This document shows positions 11,716 through 23,321 of a stretch of 64,000 nucleotides of DNA, piece after piece. Source of the DNA: Thalassia testudinum (taxonomy: Eukaryota; Streptophyta; Magnoliopsida; Alismatales; Hydrocharitaceae); contig JAZHRO010000024.1 of assembly GCA_037157565.1 (NCBI GenBank), forward strand, positions 17,242,501 to 17,306,500, in the 5' to 3' direction. A program made the position numbers and the translations under genes. Positions within the stretch are counted from its first letter, which is position 1. The number at the start of each line of letters is the position of its first letter. Below the pieces are notes generated by a model that made no database searches, had not been told where the DNA came from, and was given only the letters and a program-made list of their open reading frames with translations.

Positions 11716-14700
11716 AATAAGCTCAGAGAGAATGGAGAAAAAAAGATACCTCAACCCTGTTCGTATTGGTGAGTTTAATGAACGGCTTGAGTCACTGACC
11801 GTTCACAACAAAGGGTTCAGAATCAAGGCTAGGTCGGCTGATTTCAATAGCTCCATTTCCAAAGATTCGTCTCACCAAGAATGGTCCAATCCATTTTGAT
11901 CTGAGTTTTCCTGGAAAAAGTTTGAGTTTGGCATCAAAGAGTAGAACTTTCTGACCAGGGTGGAAAGATTTTTGTACAATGTACCTGTCATGAAAGGCTT
12001 TAACCCGCTCTTTGTAGATACGCGAGTTCTCATACGTATCATTGCGTAGTTCCTCGATCTCGTTTAATTGGAACCGGCGATGTATTCCAGCCTTCACTAG
12101 ATCCAGATTGCACTTCCGTACTATCCAATAAACCTTGTGCTCCATCTTGACGGGAAGGTGACATGCCTTACCGTACACTAATCTGAAGGGAGACATGCCT
12201 AATTGGGTCTTGTAGGCTGTCCTATAGGCCCACAAGGCTTCCGGAAGGCGAGAAGATCAATCTTTTCTATCAGGCCGAACAGTGACCTGAAGGATCTTTT
12301 TGATCTCTCGATTAGGTAATTTTGCCAGTCCATTAGTCTGGGGGTGGTAAGGAGTCGAGATACGATGTGGCACCCCGTACTTTTTCATTAGGGACTGGAA
12401 GTACACATTGGTAAAATGAGACCCGCCATCACTAATGATGGCCTTAGGAACCCCAAATCTGGTAAAGATGTTCTCCTGGATAAATCAAAGGACAACTTTA
12501 TGATCACTAGTTCTCGTGTGGACGGCTTTGACCCATTTAGAGACATAATCAACAGCGAGTAGAATGTATTCAAAGCCGTTAGATCCGAGAAAGGGTCCCA
12601 TGAAATCAATTCCCCATATGTCAAAGACTTCGCACACAATAATCGGGTTCAAGGGCATCATATCCTGCAGGCCCATGTTGCTGAGGGTCTGACAACGAGT
12701 GCATGCCCTACAATACATCTGTGCATCTTTGAATAAAGTGGGCCAAAAGAACCCGCACTAGAGAATTTTTGCTGCGATTTTATGCCCAGAGAAATGGCCA
12801 TCGCAGGCCTGGTCATGATAGAATGACATTACGTCATGACCTTATCGTCAGGAATGCATCTCCAGATCACCTGATCATTGCCGATGTGAAAAAGGTATGG
12901 TTCCTCCCAAATATAGTACTTGGCCTCGACAATCAATTTGTCCCGCTTGGAAGTTGGCCAATCTAGGAGAACTTTCCCGTAACCAAGTAGTTTACAATAT
13001 CAGCAAACCAAGGGAGATTGTGAATGGCTAGCAGGTGTTCGTCCAGAAAATGCTCAGTGAGTGGAGCAGACGGGTTGATGATGGAAGAAGGAAGACGGGA
13101 CAAGTGGTCAGCTACCATGTTCTGTTTTCCCGCTTTATCGTGAATCTCGAGATCAAATTCTTGCAATAGCAAGATCCTGCGGATTAGTCAAGGTTTCGTG
13201 TTCTTCTTCGCAAGGAGGTGCCTCACTGTAGTATGATCTGAGTATATGATAACACGGGAACCCAAAAGATATGATCTGAATTTTTCCAGGGAAAATACTA
13301 CGGCTAGCAGCTCTTTCTTAGTAACTGTATAGTTACGCTAAGCCTCGTCAAGTGCCTTGCTAGTGTAGTAGATGACTATGGGTTTCCTGTCTATTTTCTG
13401 CCCAAGTACCACCCCTACAGCATAATTAGATGCATCGCACATGATCTCAAAGGGTTGAGACCAATCAGGGGACTGCAGGATAGGTGCTTAGGTAACTCGA
13501 TCACGCAGGATCTTAAACGCCTGAGCGCACTCCTTGGAGATTTCAAAGGGGACATCCTTAGATAGAAGATTAGTCAAGGGGTGCACGATTTTCAAGAAAT
13601 TGAGAATGAATCGACGGTAAAAACTGACATGCCCCAGAAAGGATCGGATGTCTTTGATTGAGCTAGGCATAGGGAGTTTGGAAATCAGATTCACCTTGGC
13701 TCGATCAACCTGAATGCCTTTATCAGAGATTAGATGTCCCAGGACAATTCCCTCAGGTACCATGAAGTGTCTCTTTTCCCAGGAAAAAATCAAGTTCACG
13801 TCGATGCACCGCCTAAGGATTTGGACCAAGTGCAGGAGGCAATCATCAAATGATTCACCAAATACCGAGAAGTCATCCATGAAGACTTCATGGTATTCAC
13901 CTACCATATATGAGAATATGGCAAACATGCATCGCTAAAAAGTGGCAGGTGCATTGCAGAGACCGAACGACATCCATCGAAATGCGTATCTCTTGGTCTT
14001 CTCTTGGTCCTTGGGATGGATTGCAACTTGATTGTAACCGGAGTACCTATCCAAAAAGCAGAAGAATCGATTTCCCGCTAGTTTCTAAAGAATTTGATTA
14101 ATGAACAGTAGTGGGAAATGATCCTTCTTTGTGGAGGAATTGAGTCTTCTGTAATCAATGTAGACTCTCCACGAGTTTGCTATACGGGTTGGTATGGTTT
14201 CCCCAGTTTTGGTCGTGATGATGGTGAGCCCTACCTTCTTGGGCACAACTTGGATTGGGCTCACCCACCGACTGTCGGAGATCAGGTAGATGATCCCTGC
14301 ATCTAACCACTTGATGATCTCCTTTTTCATGACATCCTACATATTTGGATTTAGGCGTCTCTGCATTTCACGGGATGGTCATGAGCCCTCTTCAATGTAG
14401 ATGTGATGTGTACAGTATGAAGGGCTAATACCAGTCAGATCATCGAGAGTCCATCCAATGGCTCTCCAATGCTGCTGGAGAATAGAAATCAGGCGTGTTT
14501 CCTGATCAGGTGTGAGTCGGGAGTTGATAATCACAGGAAACGTCTGATTGGAACCTAGAAAGACGTATTTGAGATGATCGGGAAGAGGCTTCAATTCCAT
14601 AACTGGGTTGTCAGTAGCAGCGGGTGGTTCAGGGTGGGTGTCGGGAGCAAAGGAAGGAGCTATGGGTGTGTCTAGGTTGAGTTCGAACTCCTCTAATTGC

Positions 14701-15566
14701 GAGTTTTGATCCTCTTGTGGTTGATCAGAAATAGTCGGGTTTTCCTTGATAAAGTCGTCAACCACAACTTCGATATCGTAAATCTATTTTATGACTCCAC
14801 AATTAATTCCTTGTTGGGCCTTAAAGATGTTGATATTTAGTGTCTTGCTCCCAAATTTTAATTCAATTTAGCCCTCCTCACAATTGATATTGGCCCTAGT
14901 AGTGGCCAGAAAGGATCTCCCTAGTATGATCGATCTATTCTTCACATTGTTAGGAGCATCTATGTCTAAGACAATAAAACCTGCTGGAAAATAGAAATCA
15001 TGTACCCTAACTATAACATCCTCAAGAATTTCTTTTGGTGACTTAATTGATCAGTTGGCTAGTTGTAAAGTCATTTCTATCAGTTTAAGCTCGGATTCCT
15101 CGAAGTAGTCTAGTAGGGATGTAGGTATCAAATTTATGGAGGTCTTAAGTCCAATAAAGCTCAGTCGAATTGTATTTCACCGATTGCACAGGAGATCAGA
15201 GAGGTGCCTGGGTCTTTTGCTTAAGCGGGAGTTTGCTCAAAATGACGAAGCTGGCTTGCTTTGATAGTACGATCGGGCTCCCACCTTTGGTTCGCGACTT
15301 ACGCTTAGGTGTACACACGTTTTTAGAAATCGTGCGTAAGCCAGTATGTGGTGTATCTCATCCATCAAGGGGATGTTTATATGGACCTATTCAAAGAGCT
15401 TAACCAGGTCCTCCTCAGGTGCCACAATTTTGGTTGTCCTTTTTCCCTTGGTCAAGGCCTCAGGAAATGGAACCTTAGATGGTTCCTCTAGAATGGGTTC
15501 AGGTTCTTGATTTGGGATAGAGGTATCCTGGATGACTATCCTAGGGTTAGGGTCTGTATTATCAGG
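11716..15566 (-). pseudogene. Element A pol: protease, RT, RNase H and integrase remnants
   Basis: Pieces of an Athila pol appear in the B order. The gag-protease linker is around 15387-15578 and 14379-14765. RT is at 14085-14330 (MKKEIIKWLDAGIIY) and 13488-13928 (EVFMDDFSVFGESFDDCL, catalytic DD kept). The RNase H tail is at 12963-13172 (NMVADHLSRLPS). The integrase zinc domain and core are at 12485-12718 ([17 protein letters not shown]), and the integrase C-terminus is at 11792-12235 (FRLVYGKACHLPV...[22 protein letters not shown]). Many stops and several frameshifts separate them. Length without I matches B, so decay is by point change, not large deletion. Solo LTR I cuts the gene at 15566. 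Confidence 0.88.
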
Positions 15567-16182
15567 TGATGTAAACATGTTTACATTGCATAAGATGTCT
15601 ATTTATGCATGTTTTTAAGCATAGGATTACATTACATACTATAAATATTGCATAACATGCATCATCTTGCATTTAGATCAGTTTGAATAAAATGGAGATT
15701 AATTATCTCCTTTTATGTTCAGGGACAGGGTAAACTTCTTATCGAGGCCTAGGATCGAAGATCAAACCGTACAGATGTGATCGGGGCGACAATTGGAGTT
15801 CAACGACTCCAAGATTGCCCTAATTAGACATCCATAGCATCGGATATAGATCGGGGAACCCTAGAAGATCAAGGGCCAAGATGGTGTGAATCTACACTTT
15901 AAACGACAAATCCAACCGCACGGATGGATTCGGATCGACGATCATTGCTTAACGACGCAAAAATCGATTCAATCTGACAACCGTGGCACCATCTACATCA
16001 TCCAGAAGATGGACGGCCAAGATGCCGCCACGTGGTGCCATCTCAGCCGCCCAACCAGCCGCCCTCAACCACTAAAGATTCTAGCATCCACGCATTTCGC
16101 CATCGGATCAAGATCCAACGGCTAAGAGAGGAGCTCAACCGGTGCTTGAAGACCCTGAAGAATCGCTAGAAGGAGCTATCTT

Positions 16183-16208
16183 GACCGTTGGATCTCAATC
16201 CAACGGTC
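16183..16208. repeat. Palindrome GACCGTTGGAT/ATCCAACGGTC in LTR I
   Basis: It has 11-bp perfect arms around a 4-nt centre. It belongs to a palindrome family found in LTRs D, E, H and I. A related copy with AGCCGTCCGATC arms and one mismatch lies at 16451-16478. Confidence 0.9.
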
Positions 16209-16563
16209 CTGATCACATGCTCAGAAGATCAGCCGCCCGCCCATCCACGCGCACAGTGCAGTGGATAAGGCGCGAGTTTGAATCTGCATGATGCTACGGT
16301 TGGGCGCGGGCGAGCGGGCACAAGCGACCGTGCGATGAGGATCGAGCGGCTGCAGGCGCTCGATAGCGCCCACGCGCTATCGCATGCCCGCGCTTCACGC
16401 GAGATCAGACGTGGAGTGCGCGATGCAAAGGCGCTGCGAGGCGCGAGATAAGCCGTCCGATCTCACGATCAGACGGCTAGGATCGGCTGAATGTGAGCAG
16501 GCGTTGTGCGTAGAGGAGGTGAGTGGATGCGCGAGCGGCTACCCCACTACTCCCACGATGGGG

Positions 16564-16593
16564 CTTTAGCGACGGTTTTATCCGTCACTAAAG
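16564..16593. repeat. Promoter-proximal inverted repeat in LTR I
   Basis: Arms CTTTAGCGACGG and CCGTCACTAAAG (one mismatch) flank a short centre about 57 bp upstream of the TATA box. The H LTR has a perfect version at the same place. Confidence 0.85.
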
Positions 16594-16650
16594 ACCCCTT
16601 ATTTAATATTTTGAGATTTAAAAGACCAATTTGCCCTCATTCCTTGCAAC

Positions 16651-16658
16651 TATAAAAG
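16651..16658 (+). promoter_or_regulatory. TATA box of solo LTR I
   Basis: CAACTATAAAAGGAGG on +, identical in core to the H LTR TATA at 60834. Confidence 0.75.
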
Positions 16659-17322
16659 GAGGCCCCTCCATATGAAATTCTCATCCCTTTCTTCTCTTCT
16701 CTCCCTCTCCAAAGCTCAAGAGAAGCTTGTCCCACACCCTGGATGCTTCTCGTGAAATAAAGTCAATTTTTTGTCCCCCTTTTGGAAGCGAATCCCGCGA
16801 CGACGATGATGTGCTGCCCCATTCCCATTCTTCTCGCTTCGTCCTCCCTCGTCCTGCTCCGTTCCCCATCTTCCAAGCGTCGTCCTGTTCGGCTCGTCCT
16901 CCAAGCAATCGTCGAGGAGGATATCTCTCTCCCCATTCCTTTTATTGCTTTCTAGAATAAATTTACTACTTTCTAGTGTAATCATTTTCCCGCTTTCTAG
17001 TCGTAATGTTTAGTATAACAAACAATCCCTTTGATAATGAGTTCTATGTTCAATCTGCATCTCGTTTTGGTTTTTATTTGTAATATTCTCTCTCTCTTTT
17101 ATTTAGTGTAAATAGATAGATAGTTTCTAGTCAATTAAATTACTTGGTGGCACATAAAACAAATGCGTATTTTTAAATCAAATGTCTGCCTCCCTGAGTT
17201 AGACCTGGGATTTCTATTCCGGTATAAATTTTATCTGTTGAACACGAGTTCTTCGCTTTCAAACTACAACGACAGGTTTTCAAAACCAAATACGTTAGCG
17301 TAGCAACTCGCAGCATTCAACA

Positions 17323-19127
17323 CCAGGTTGGGAGTGGCTTGGATAAGGTAGGTCCTGTGTTGTTTTGCCACTACGGGTAGTAACAGAATTCAATCCCGCC
17401 TGGTTCTGGTTTGGTTGGGTAAAAGAGGTGCTTGCTGCTAATAACCTGCATATGATGTCGAAGCCTCCATGTCATCGGGTGATGGAGTAGAAGGGGCCTG
17501 ATAAACAAAGTGAGCTTGGCCCTGATTTGGGTTCATAATGCATCTTTGATTTGGCACGTTATTTGAATTAGGCAGAGGTTATGAAGGAAGTGCACTAGGT
17601 TGGCGAGGATTTGCCATCTGGGCAACTCTGTGCTATTTTTGCATAGCCGCATTCATCTTCTGAATGTCAGCCAAAGTCTAAAGGATAAGAGTCATTTGAT
17701 TTATATGAGGCAGCCTAGATTGATAAGTTGGGTTAGGCCAAGGCTGAGGCGACTGATATGAATGAGGAGCTTGTGGTCAGGGCTGATATTGAGTTCTCTG
17801 ATTTTGATTATTTCCTGACCACATGAAATTAGGATGATTACGCCATCCAGGGTTGTAGGTGCTTGAGAATGGATCATTATGAATGGCGTTGTGGTCCTCA
17901 CAAGTCTGAGGAACCTTGGAAAAGTCAGAATATGAGGGTTCAGAGTTCCCCCAACTAGAGTAGGTGGGTCCAGAGTTTCCTCTGAAACCAGAATCAGACA
18001 GGGATGGATACAGGTCCATCCCCTGAGAAGATCGATGATAGATGTTATGCACATCCTCCTTGTCAGAGGGCAGTTGCGCGAACGGGTTTGCGGAGAGGTG
18101 GCTCGCTGCAAGTGTCGAGTTAGCTCATCCACCTTCTTCTCAATAATAGATACTTGTCCAGATGACTGGCCATCAGTTCCAAATCGACGGAAGAGGACAG
18201 GCCCTGCATCTCATGTGCTCCCTTTGGATTCGTCAATGCACGGACATTCGTCTTGTCGAACATGCCCATGGATTCATTATTGATGGAGTTCTCGCACATA
18301 TTCTCGAGAATCTCCCACACGGTGTCTTCATGTTGACCTAGGATATTTCTTCCGTAGGTCGCATTGACGAATAATCGAATATCCTCACGGAGTCCCTGGT
18401 AAAAAGATTGGACTTGTTCTCATTTAGGAACTCCGTGGTGGGGGCACTTTCGCATGAGATCCAGAAAACGATCCCATGCCTCGTGAAGCAATTCTCCTGC
18501 TTGCTATGTGAAATGTGTGATCTGGTGCCGTAAAGCATTTGTTCGACCAACAGGGAAGAACTTTCTCAAAAACTCGAATAGAAGTTCTGCCTAGGTGTTG
18601 ATTGGATGCGTTTGGGTTTGGTACCAGTGAGCAGCCTTATCCATGAGAGAGAAGAACATTTTCATGAGTAAAACATCCTGATTTTGAGCTTCTGACCCGA
18701 TGGTCTGGGCCAGATGCTTGAGTTGCTTGATATGCTGGAAAGGATCTTCGGAATTACGCCCATGGAATTGGGAATGGCATGAATCATGTTGGGCTTGAGT
18801 TCAGTGTCAGGACCTCCAGCGGGGATTTGTACTCGAGGTTCGATTGCCACCGTAGCGAGATTGTAGTGATCTTGTATCATTGGACACTGCGGTGGGTTCA
18901 TAAAAGCTTGGAATTGATCATTGAGGCGCTGAAGCTGATTCAAGATTATTTTCTTCTGCTGGTTGTGCCATGATGATGGATGAAGGAGAATTAGGTTCAG
19001 ATGAATCAAAAGAGATATCGATTGGATTGGGTTGTTGCACAAACAAGGAGGTCGGGGCTTGGCCTCAATGGGAATGAGTAGCTAAAGGAGGCCTCAAGGA
19101 TGGTCTTAGAGACCTCCTCCTGAACAT
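17323..19127 (-). pseudogene. Element A gag remnant
   Basis: This aligns by eye with B gag. The start ATG is at 19127-19125, 4 nt after a splice-acceptor-like CCATAG. Recognisable pieces are a RAHIPAGGPDTELKPNMIHAIP-type region near 18790-18850 (here VQIPAGGPDTELKPNMIHA), VWEILENMCENSINNESMG around 18240-18320, and NPGWRNHPNFMW near 17820-17850. Athila gag has no Cys-His knuckle, and none is seen. Frameshifts and stops occur throughout, for example between the segments at 18662-19042 and 18338-18550. The gene is truncated on the pol side by LTR I. It would have formed the particle of element A and could once have packaged related RNAs. Confidence 0.85.
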
Positions 19128-20080
19128 GCACCTATGGAGTAGATGAGAGGTAGAATGTGATGGACCCAATCATGACACCTAAAAAATTTTGGATGACTAT
19201 AGAGGTTTGGGGCGGATGATACCCCTTAGTTAGAAAGTCGTCCACATGAGAATTACTTGGGCAACCAGAGAGGGAGAGTCCCACAAAGATCCCTACACGG
19301 TAGGACGCCCCCACGAGTTACAAGGTTTCCCCCACCGACCTCTCTTGTCACTGATGATCCAGGTAGACCAGAATGGGGTCTTGACCTCTTAAGTCTACCA
19401 ATTTTAATTAAGAGCAAGGGTGCTTATGATTTCACTTGAACTTTTAAGATGTTTTCCTGAAAAAGTGACCCAATTTGAAGATCTGTTAACCCAACAAGGT
19501 GGGTCAACTTCACCTATATTGTCCTTTTGAGAAATTTAGGTCCCCTTTTTTGTAGTGTTCAAATGAATTTAAGAGCTTGATTTTAGGGTTTTGCTTGAAT
19601 AAATTAATTCAATCAAGGTTTAGGCACACATTTTTTTGGAAAGATCAATTCTTGATTAAGCAAGTGTGTCTCTGAAACCCTAAACTGGAATCCTTAATTG
19701 ACTCTGAGTTGGTGCAATTTAATTTGTCAAAATGTGGTACCTAGGACTCAAACAAGAATGTGATAGCCCTAGATACATTAGCTTCAAATGGGTGCACAGA
19801 TTAGGATTTGGATGTTGTCTAAATAGAATGTATCAAATCAGGCACTTGATGATTTGTCTTAGAATAGAATGCTAGTAGCCCTAATTGATTTTTCCTTTTT
19901 TATCTTTTCCAGATTTAGGGGTTTTAGACAAAGGTAGATGGAGTTTACCTACTCCTGGAATGGTTGATGTGCAGCTGATCTTCCTTTAGTGAGTCCCTAA
20001 AATAGATCACAATCAAAAGAGATGTAACAAGTTAAAATCCAACTTGGTATTGCAATCAAGAGATCTGAATTGCACATTAC
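19128..20080 (-). other. Element A leader: conserved block and splice-like sites
   Basis: In transcript order: PBS, a 3' splice-like CTATTTTAG (AG at 19998-19997), a 48-nt segment (19996-19949), a 5' splice-like AG|GTAAAC (19948), the conserved leader block with stem GGTAGAC/GTCTACC (19362-19399), then CTACTCCATAG at 19132 just before the gag ATG. The block at 19153-19399 is closely similar to those in B (30610-30852) and C (41726-41964). No ORF of note is present. Splicing is inferred, not shown. Confidence 0.6.
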
Positions 20081-20098
20081 TCCCCGGCAACGGTGCCA
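20081..20098 (-). other. Primer binding site of element A (tRNA-Asp)
   Basis: The + strand reads TCCCCGGCAACGGTGCCA, matching the 3' end of plant tRNA-Asp with one C-to-T change. Three bases separate it from the LTR. Confidence 0.9.
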
Positions 20099-20101
20099 AA
20101 A

Positions 20102-20656
20102 TGTTCACGAGCGAAATCGAGGTTTTAAAAACTGCGTTATAGTATAGCCGAAATCGCTTTGAAAATAAATAATATTTATTACTCGAATTTGAAGTCCGAG
20201 GTCAAACACAAGAAGCAATATGGAATTCAATCTCAAAATTGCAAGTTAAACACAGTATGAGCAATTTATAATGAAACTTCAAGCAATAATGATATATCAA
20301 TGAAAGCTAATGTTAATACTATAAAAAGAATGGAGTAAAATGGTGATTTAAATCACCAATTTCTCCGCACAATGATAGTTAAGAGATGCACAATATCAAT
20401 TAAGAAGCTCAAATCAGACACAATATCAATTAACAATCTTAAAGAAATCTTCTTCTTAAACTCTTCCTCTTCTCTTCTTTCTCTGCTTCTCTAGTTGTGT
20501 GGGTCTTCTTCTTTCCTTCTTTCTTTCTGCCTCTCTGCCTTTCTGTTCTTCTACTCTTCTTTTGCCTTTCTTCCAGTGCAGCTCCCCTTCCTCTTCTTTG
20601 GCTTCTGATTCTTCTCCTTAACTCTACGTGCCTCTTCCTCTTGTGCCTTGACTTCT
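20102..20656 (-). repeat. Element A 5' LTR, piece 1
   Basis: This is the PBS-side end of the right LTR, starting TGTTCACG and matching 5132-5690. GTTATAGTATAG at 20136-20147 is the tRNA-Asp-like motif. The CT-rich tract is cut by element B after CTTCT (20652-20656). Antisense ORFs in the CT-rich tract are low-complexity. Confidence 0.92.
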
Positions 20657-20884
20657 TGTTCTCACGTTTTTGTGCGAGTTTAAAGTATATCACGTTGTAG
20701 TATGACCGACAAAACGTTTAAACAAATATAAAGAATTTTATTACTCGAAACACTAGAGTATCCGAGGTCGAACACGGGGAGCAAGCTCAGTACTTTTTAA
20801 AACCAAAGAATACAATTGTTAACTGAAAAGGATTGATTCAAAGAGAGAATTTTAAAAAGGATTTGTGAAAGAAAAATAGAATTG

Positions 20885-20910
20885 GACGTCTGATTTCTGT
20901 ATCAGACGTC
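20885..20910 (-). repeat. Hairpin GACGTCTGAT/ATCAGACGTC in B LTR
   Basis: A 10-bp perfect stem with a 6-nt loop, repeated at 31777-31802. Element C LTRs carry the same stem with a different loop at 35770-35795 and 43002-43027. Confidence 0.9.
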
Positions 20911-22374
20911 TTAAATGTAATCTCCTTTCTCTCTTCTTCTTCGTTGCTCTTCTCCTTTGCACTTCTTTCTCTTTCTGCCTTTGCAGTCTTCACTTGTCCT
21001 CTCTTCGTTCTTCTTTTTCTTCTGCCTTGCCTTCCTTCTTCCTTCTCTTTGGATCTCTACAAAAGCTTCTCCTTCTTTTTCTGCTACACAGCCTCTTCTT
21101 CCTTCTTCTCTTCCTGTTCTGTAGCTGGTGCTCGCTGCTTCCTTTGCTTCTTCCTTCCTGCACACACCACAGCCAAAGCAAAACCTACCCCCGTCTCTCT
21201 CTCTGTCAAGCAATTTACTCAAGTACGCTCTCCCAGAGCCACACGGGTAGTCGGGTCGGATTCGCACCCGAGACCAGGCGCACCGGCAAGTGGTGGTGCA
21301 CGAGGAGTGCTCAAGGTTTGGGTCGGGTCGGATCCCACTAGATCCGCGAGGTCAAGCCGCGGACGAGGCGGGTGTGAGGGCAGGTGAGGGACCTCACCCC
21401 TGTGCTTACGGAGGCAATGAGAGTAAAACACAAAAGTAATTTATACTATACCTGTGTTTTGCGATCCCACGATGTGGGACTATCTGGTCAGTCCTGCTTT
21501 CACGTGCGCCCGCAGAATTCTCGTCGTGCAATTGCCCCAGCTGCTGGCTTCGCAATGCGACTTGCTGGCATCAGTCGCTTCGCAACACTTGCGTGCACCT
21601 GCTGCACCTGCAGCCTGGAAGCCCTGGTGCCTGAAGCTGCTACAAGCTCCTCGTTGCTTCGACCGTCAATGGCGGCAGGCTACAACCTGTCACACACAAG
21701 AACGGCCTATTGGCCCAATCAGATTAGCTAGAAACTTTCGCTGTGGCACGGCGAAGGCGGTGGGTGGTGCTACAGGCTGCAGGTCGGCCTAGGCGTGCGT
21801 GCCTAGGTCAACCTGTAGCCGGAGGTGTTGGGTTGTTCGGGGGGCTACTGTGGCGGTCTGGAGTGGCAGTGGAGGGGTGGAATGAGTTCCTGGTGGTGAG
21901 GCGGAGCTCACGAGGGGGTTGGCGAGCCGTGTGGAGGGGCGGAGTGGTGTGGGTGACTCGCCGAAGGTCGGTCGGAGGCGAGGACGATGGAGGTGGTTAG
22001 GCACTGTCGGGGGGTAATCAGATAAAATAGCAGGGGGAAAAGAGAGAGGAGAGGATGGAGAGGGTATCTGGGGTGATCTGGAAGGAAGGGAGGCAGCGGA
22101 GTGGACGGCGCGTAACTACCGTCGTCGGGGAAGAAGGACCCTGAGGGAGGGAGCAGCGACGAGGAAGAGGTCAGGAACACGCGTGCTTGGTACGGCGCGA
22201 CGTGGGAGGAAGCGGCAGAGTTCACTCTGCTGCTGGTATGGTAGCAGAGCGACGAGAAGGAGGAGAGGAGGTCGCTGGAGCTTGCGGGTCTTTCGGTCGG
22301 AGTTGGGAGAGAGGGAAATTGGAGGGGATCTCCGTCAAAGTCAAGCTTAGGTTATGCGGCAGGGTCTGGGGAGC

Positions 22375-22382
22375 CTTTTATA
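22375..22382 (-). promoter_or_regulatory. TATA box of element B 3' LTR
   Basis: The minus strand reads GCGCCTATAAAAGGCTCC. The matching box is at 33323-33330 in the 5' LTR. Confidence 0.75.
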
Positions 22383-23321
22383 GGCGCTGGCCGAACCTTC
22401 TAGCGTGTGGAGACCCCGTAATCACCTCCGCCAGCTCGCCGGAGTTGGAAAGAGGGTGGATACTCGAATCTCTCGTGTGTTCACACGAGAGATTGGGTTC
22501 ACACCAGCGATTGTAATTGGCTTTAGAAGGAAGGAAATTCCTTAGAGAATCCCCCTTCCATTTCTGGGAGGGAATCTCTGAGGGATTAGAGAGTAATCCC
22601 TCTCTAAACCTCGCCGAAGCTCGGTTCTGCCCTAACAATGGCGGCAGGACGGGATTGCAAAGGGGGCGAAAAACTTAGGGGGCTCTCTGCAAAGATATTC
22701 AAAAGATAGGGACCAAATTATGCTTTGGGTGTACTAAATTGCAAAGTAGGTCAAGATGACCTCCCCTTAGGTCCAAATTTTGGTACAAACCTAATTTTGA
22801 CCTAAGGAATCTAATGGTGAAGTTGGATTTTAGGTTTGACCTCGTTTGACTGGATATTTTGCATAAAAACCTAAATTAGGTTAATTGAAGAGCTAGGACC
22901 CTAATCTAGGTCAAACTGGGTTCCAAGGGCCAAATTAAGTGTTCTAAACCCTAGAGAATGTTTTTCCATGATTTTTAGAGGGTTTACTTGATTTTTATTC
23001 TGATCGGAACCTTGTTAATTTATGCGGGTCTGTTTTAGGGTTACCAAGTGTCATTTAATTCTTAGATTGCAAATAAACCCATTTCTAATTGACTCAACCC
23101 ACTTTTTATCTCATTTAGACCATTTGACCTATGTTTTTTTCCTCTGAGAAATCCCATTTATGTACTGCAATGGTAAAATTATAGTTTTAACCTTTATTTC
23201 ATGTTTTCTTCTCAGAGCACTTGTTCCTTCAATTAAGCCTTCTTCTAGGTTATGTAGGAGCTTTTATCTTCTTTATTGGGTCAAAATGAGCTAGTTATGG
23301 CTCATGATGAGGCTCTCATCA

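Larger units (their letters stand above)
15567..17322 (+). mobile_element. Element I: solo LTR of the H family (1756 bp)
   Basis: I starts TGATGTAAAC and ends ...CATTCAACA. Flanks TCAGG (15562-15566) and CCAGG (17323-17327) are a 5-bp duplication with one change, and element B shows the uninterrupted sequence at 28753-28763. Start, end and landmarks parallel the 5' LTR of H. Landmarks: G-box palindrome 16022-16041, palindromes 16183-16208 and 16451-16478, promoter hairpin 16564-16593, TATA box 16651-16658, tRNA-Asp-like complement ACTACAACGAC 17263-17273. It sits opposite to A's orientation. No internal domain is present. Confidence 0.9.
20657..23321 (-). repeat. Element B 3' LTR (2665 bp)
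   Basis: It carries the tRNA-Asp-like GTTGTAGTAT (20694-20703), GGTCGAACACGGGGAGCAA (20766-20784), hairpin GACGTCTGAT/ATCAGACGTC (20885-20910), a CT-rich tract (20930-21200) and the TATA box at 22375-22382. It lacks about 55 bp present in the 5' LTR (around 31880-31920 and 32130). ORFs on both strands here recur in the other LTR and are shadows. Confidence 0.95.

Noticed and set aside
20944..21387. Leucine/serine/phenylalanine-rich + strand ORFs in CT-rich tracts (also 31836-32335, 35850-36333, 43200-43664)
   Set aside because: They are translations of CTT/TCT repeats antisense to the elements. Membrane-like composition follows from the nucleotide bias.
21384..22516. Matching ORFs at 21384-22516 and 32332-33317 as a duplicated gene family
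   Set aside because: They are the two LTRs of one element. The frames overlap in several phases, have GC-rich simple composition and no protein motif.
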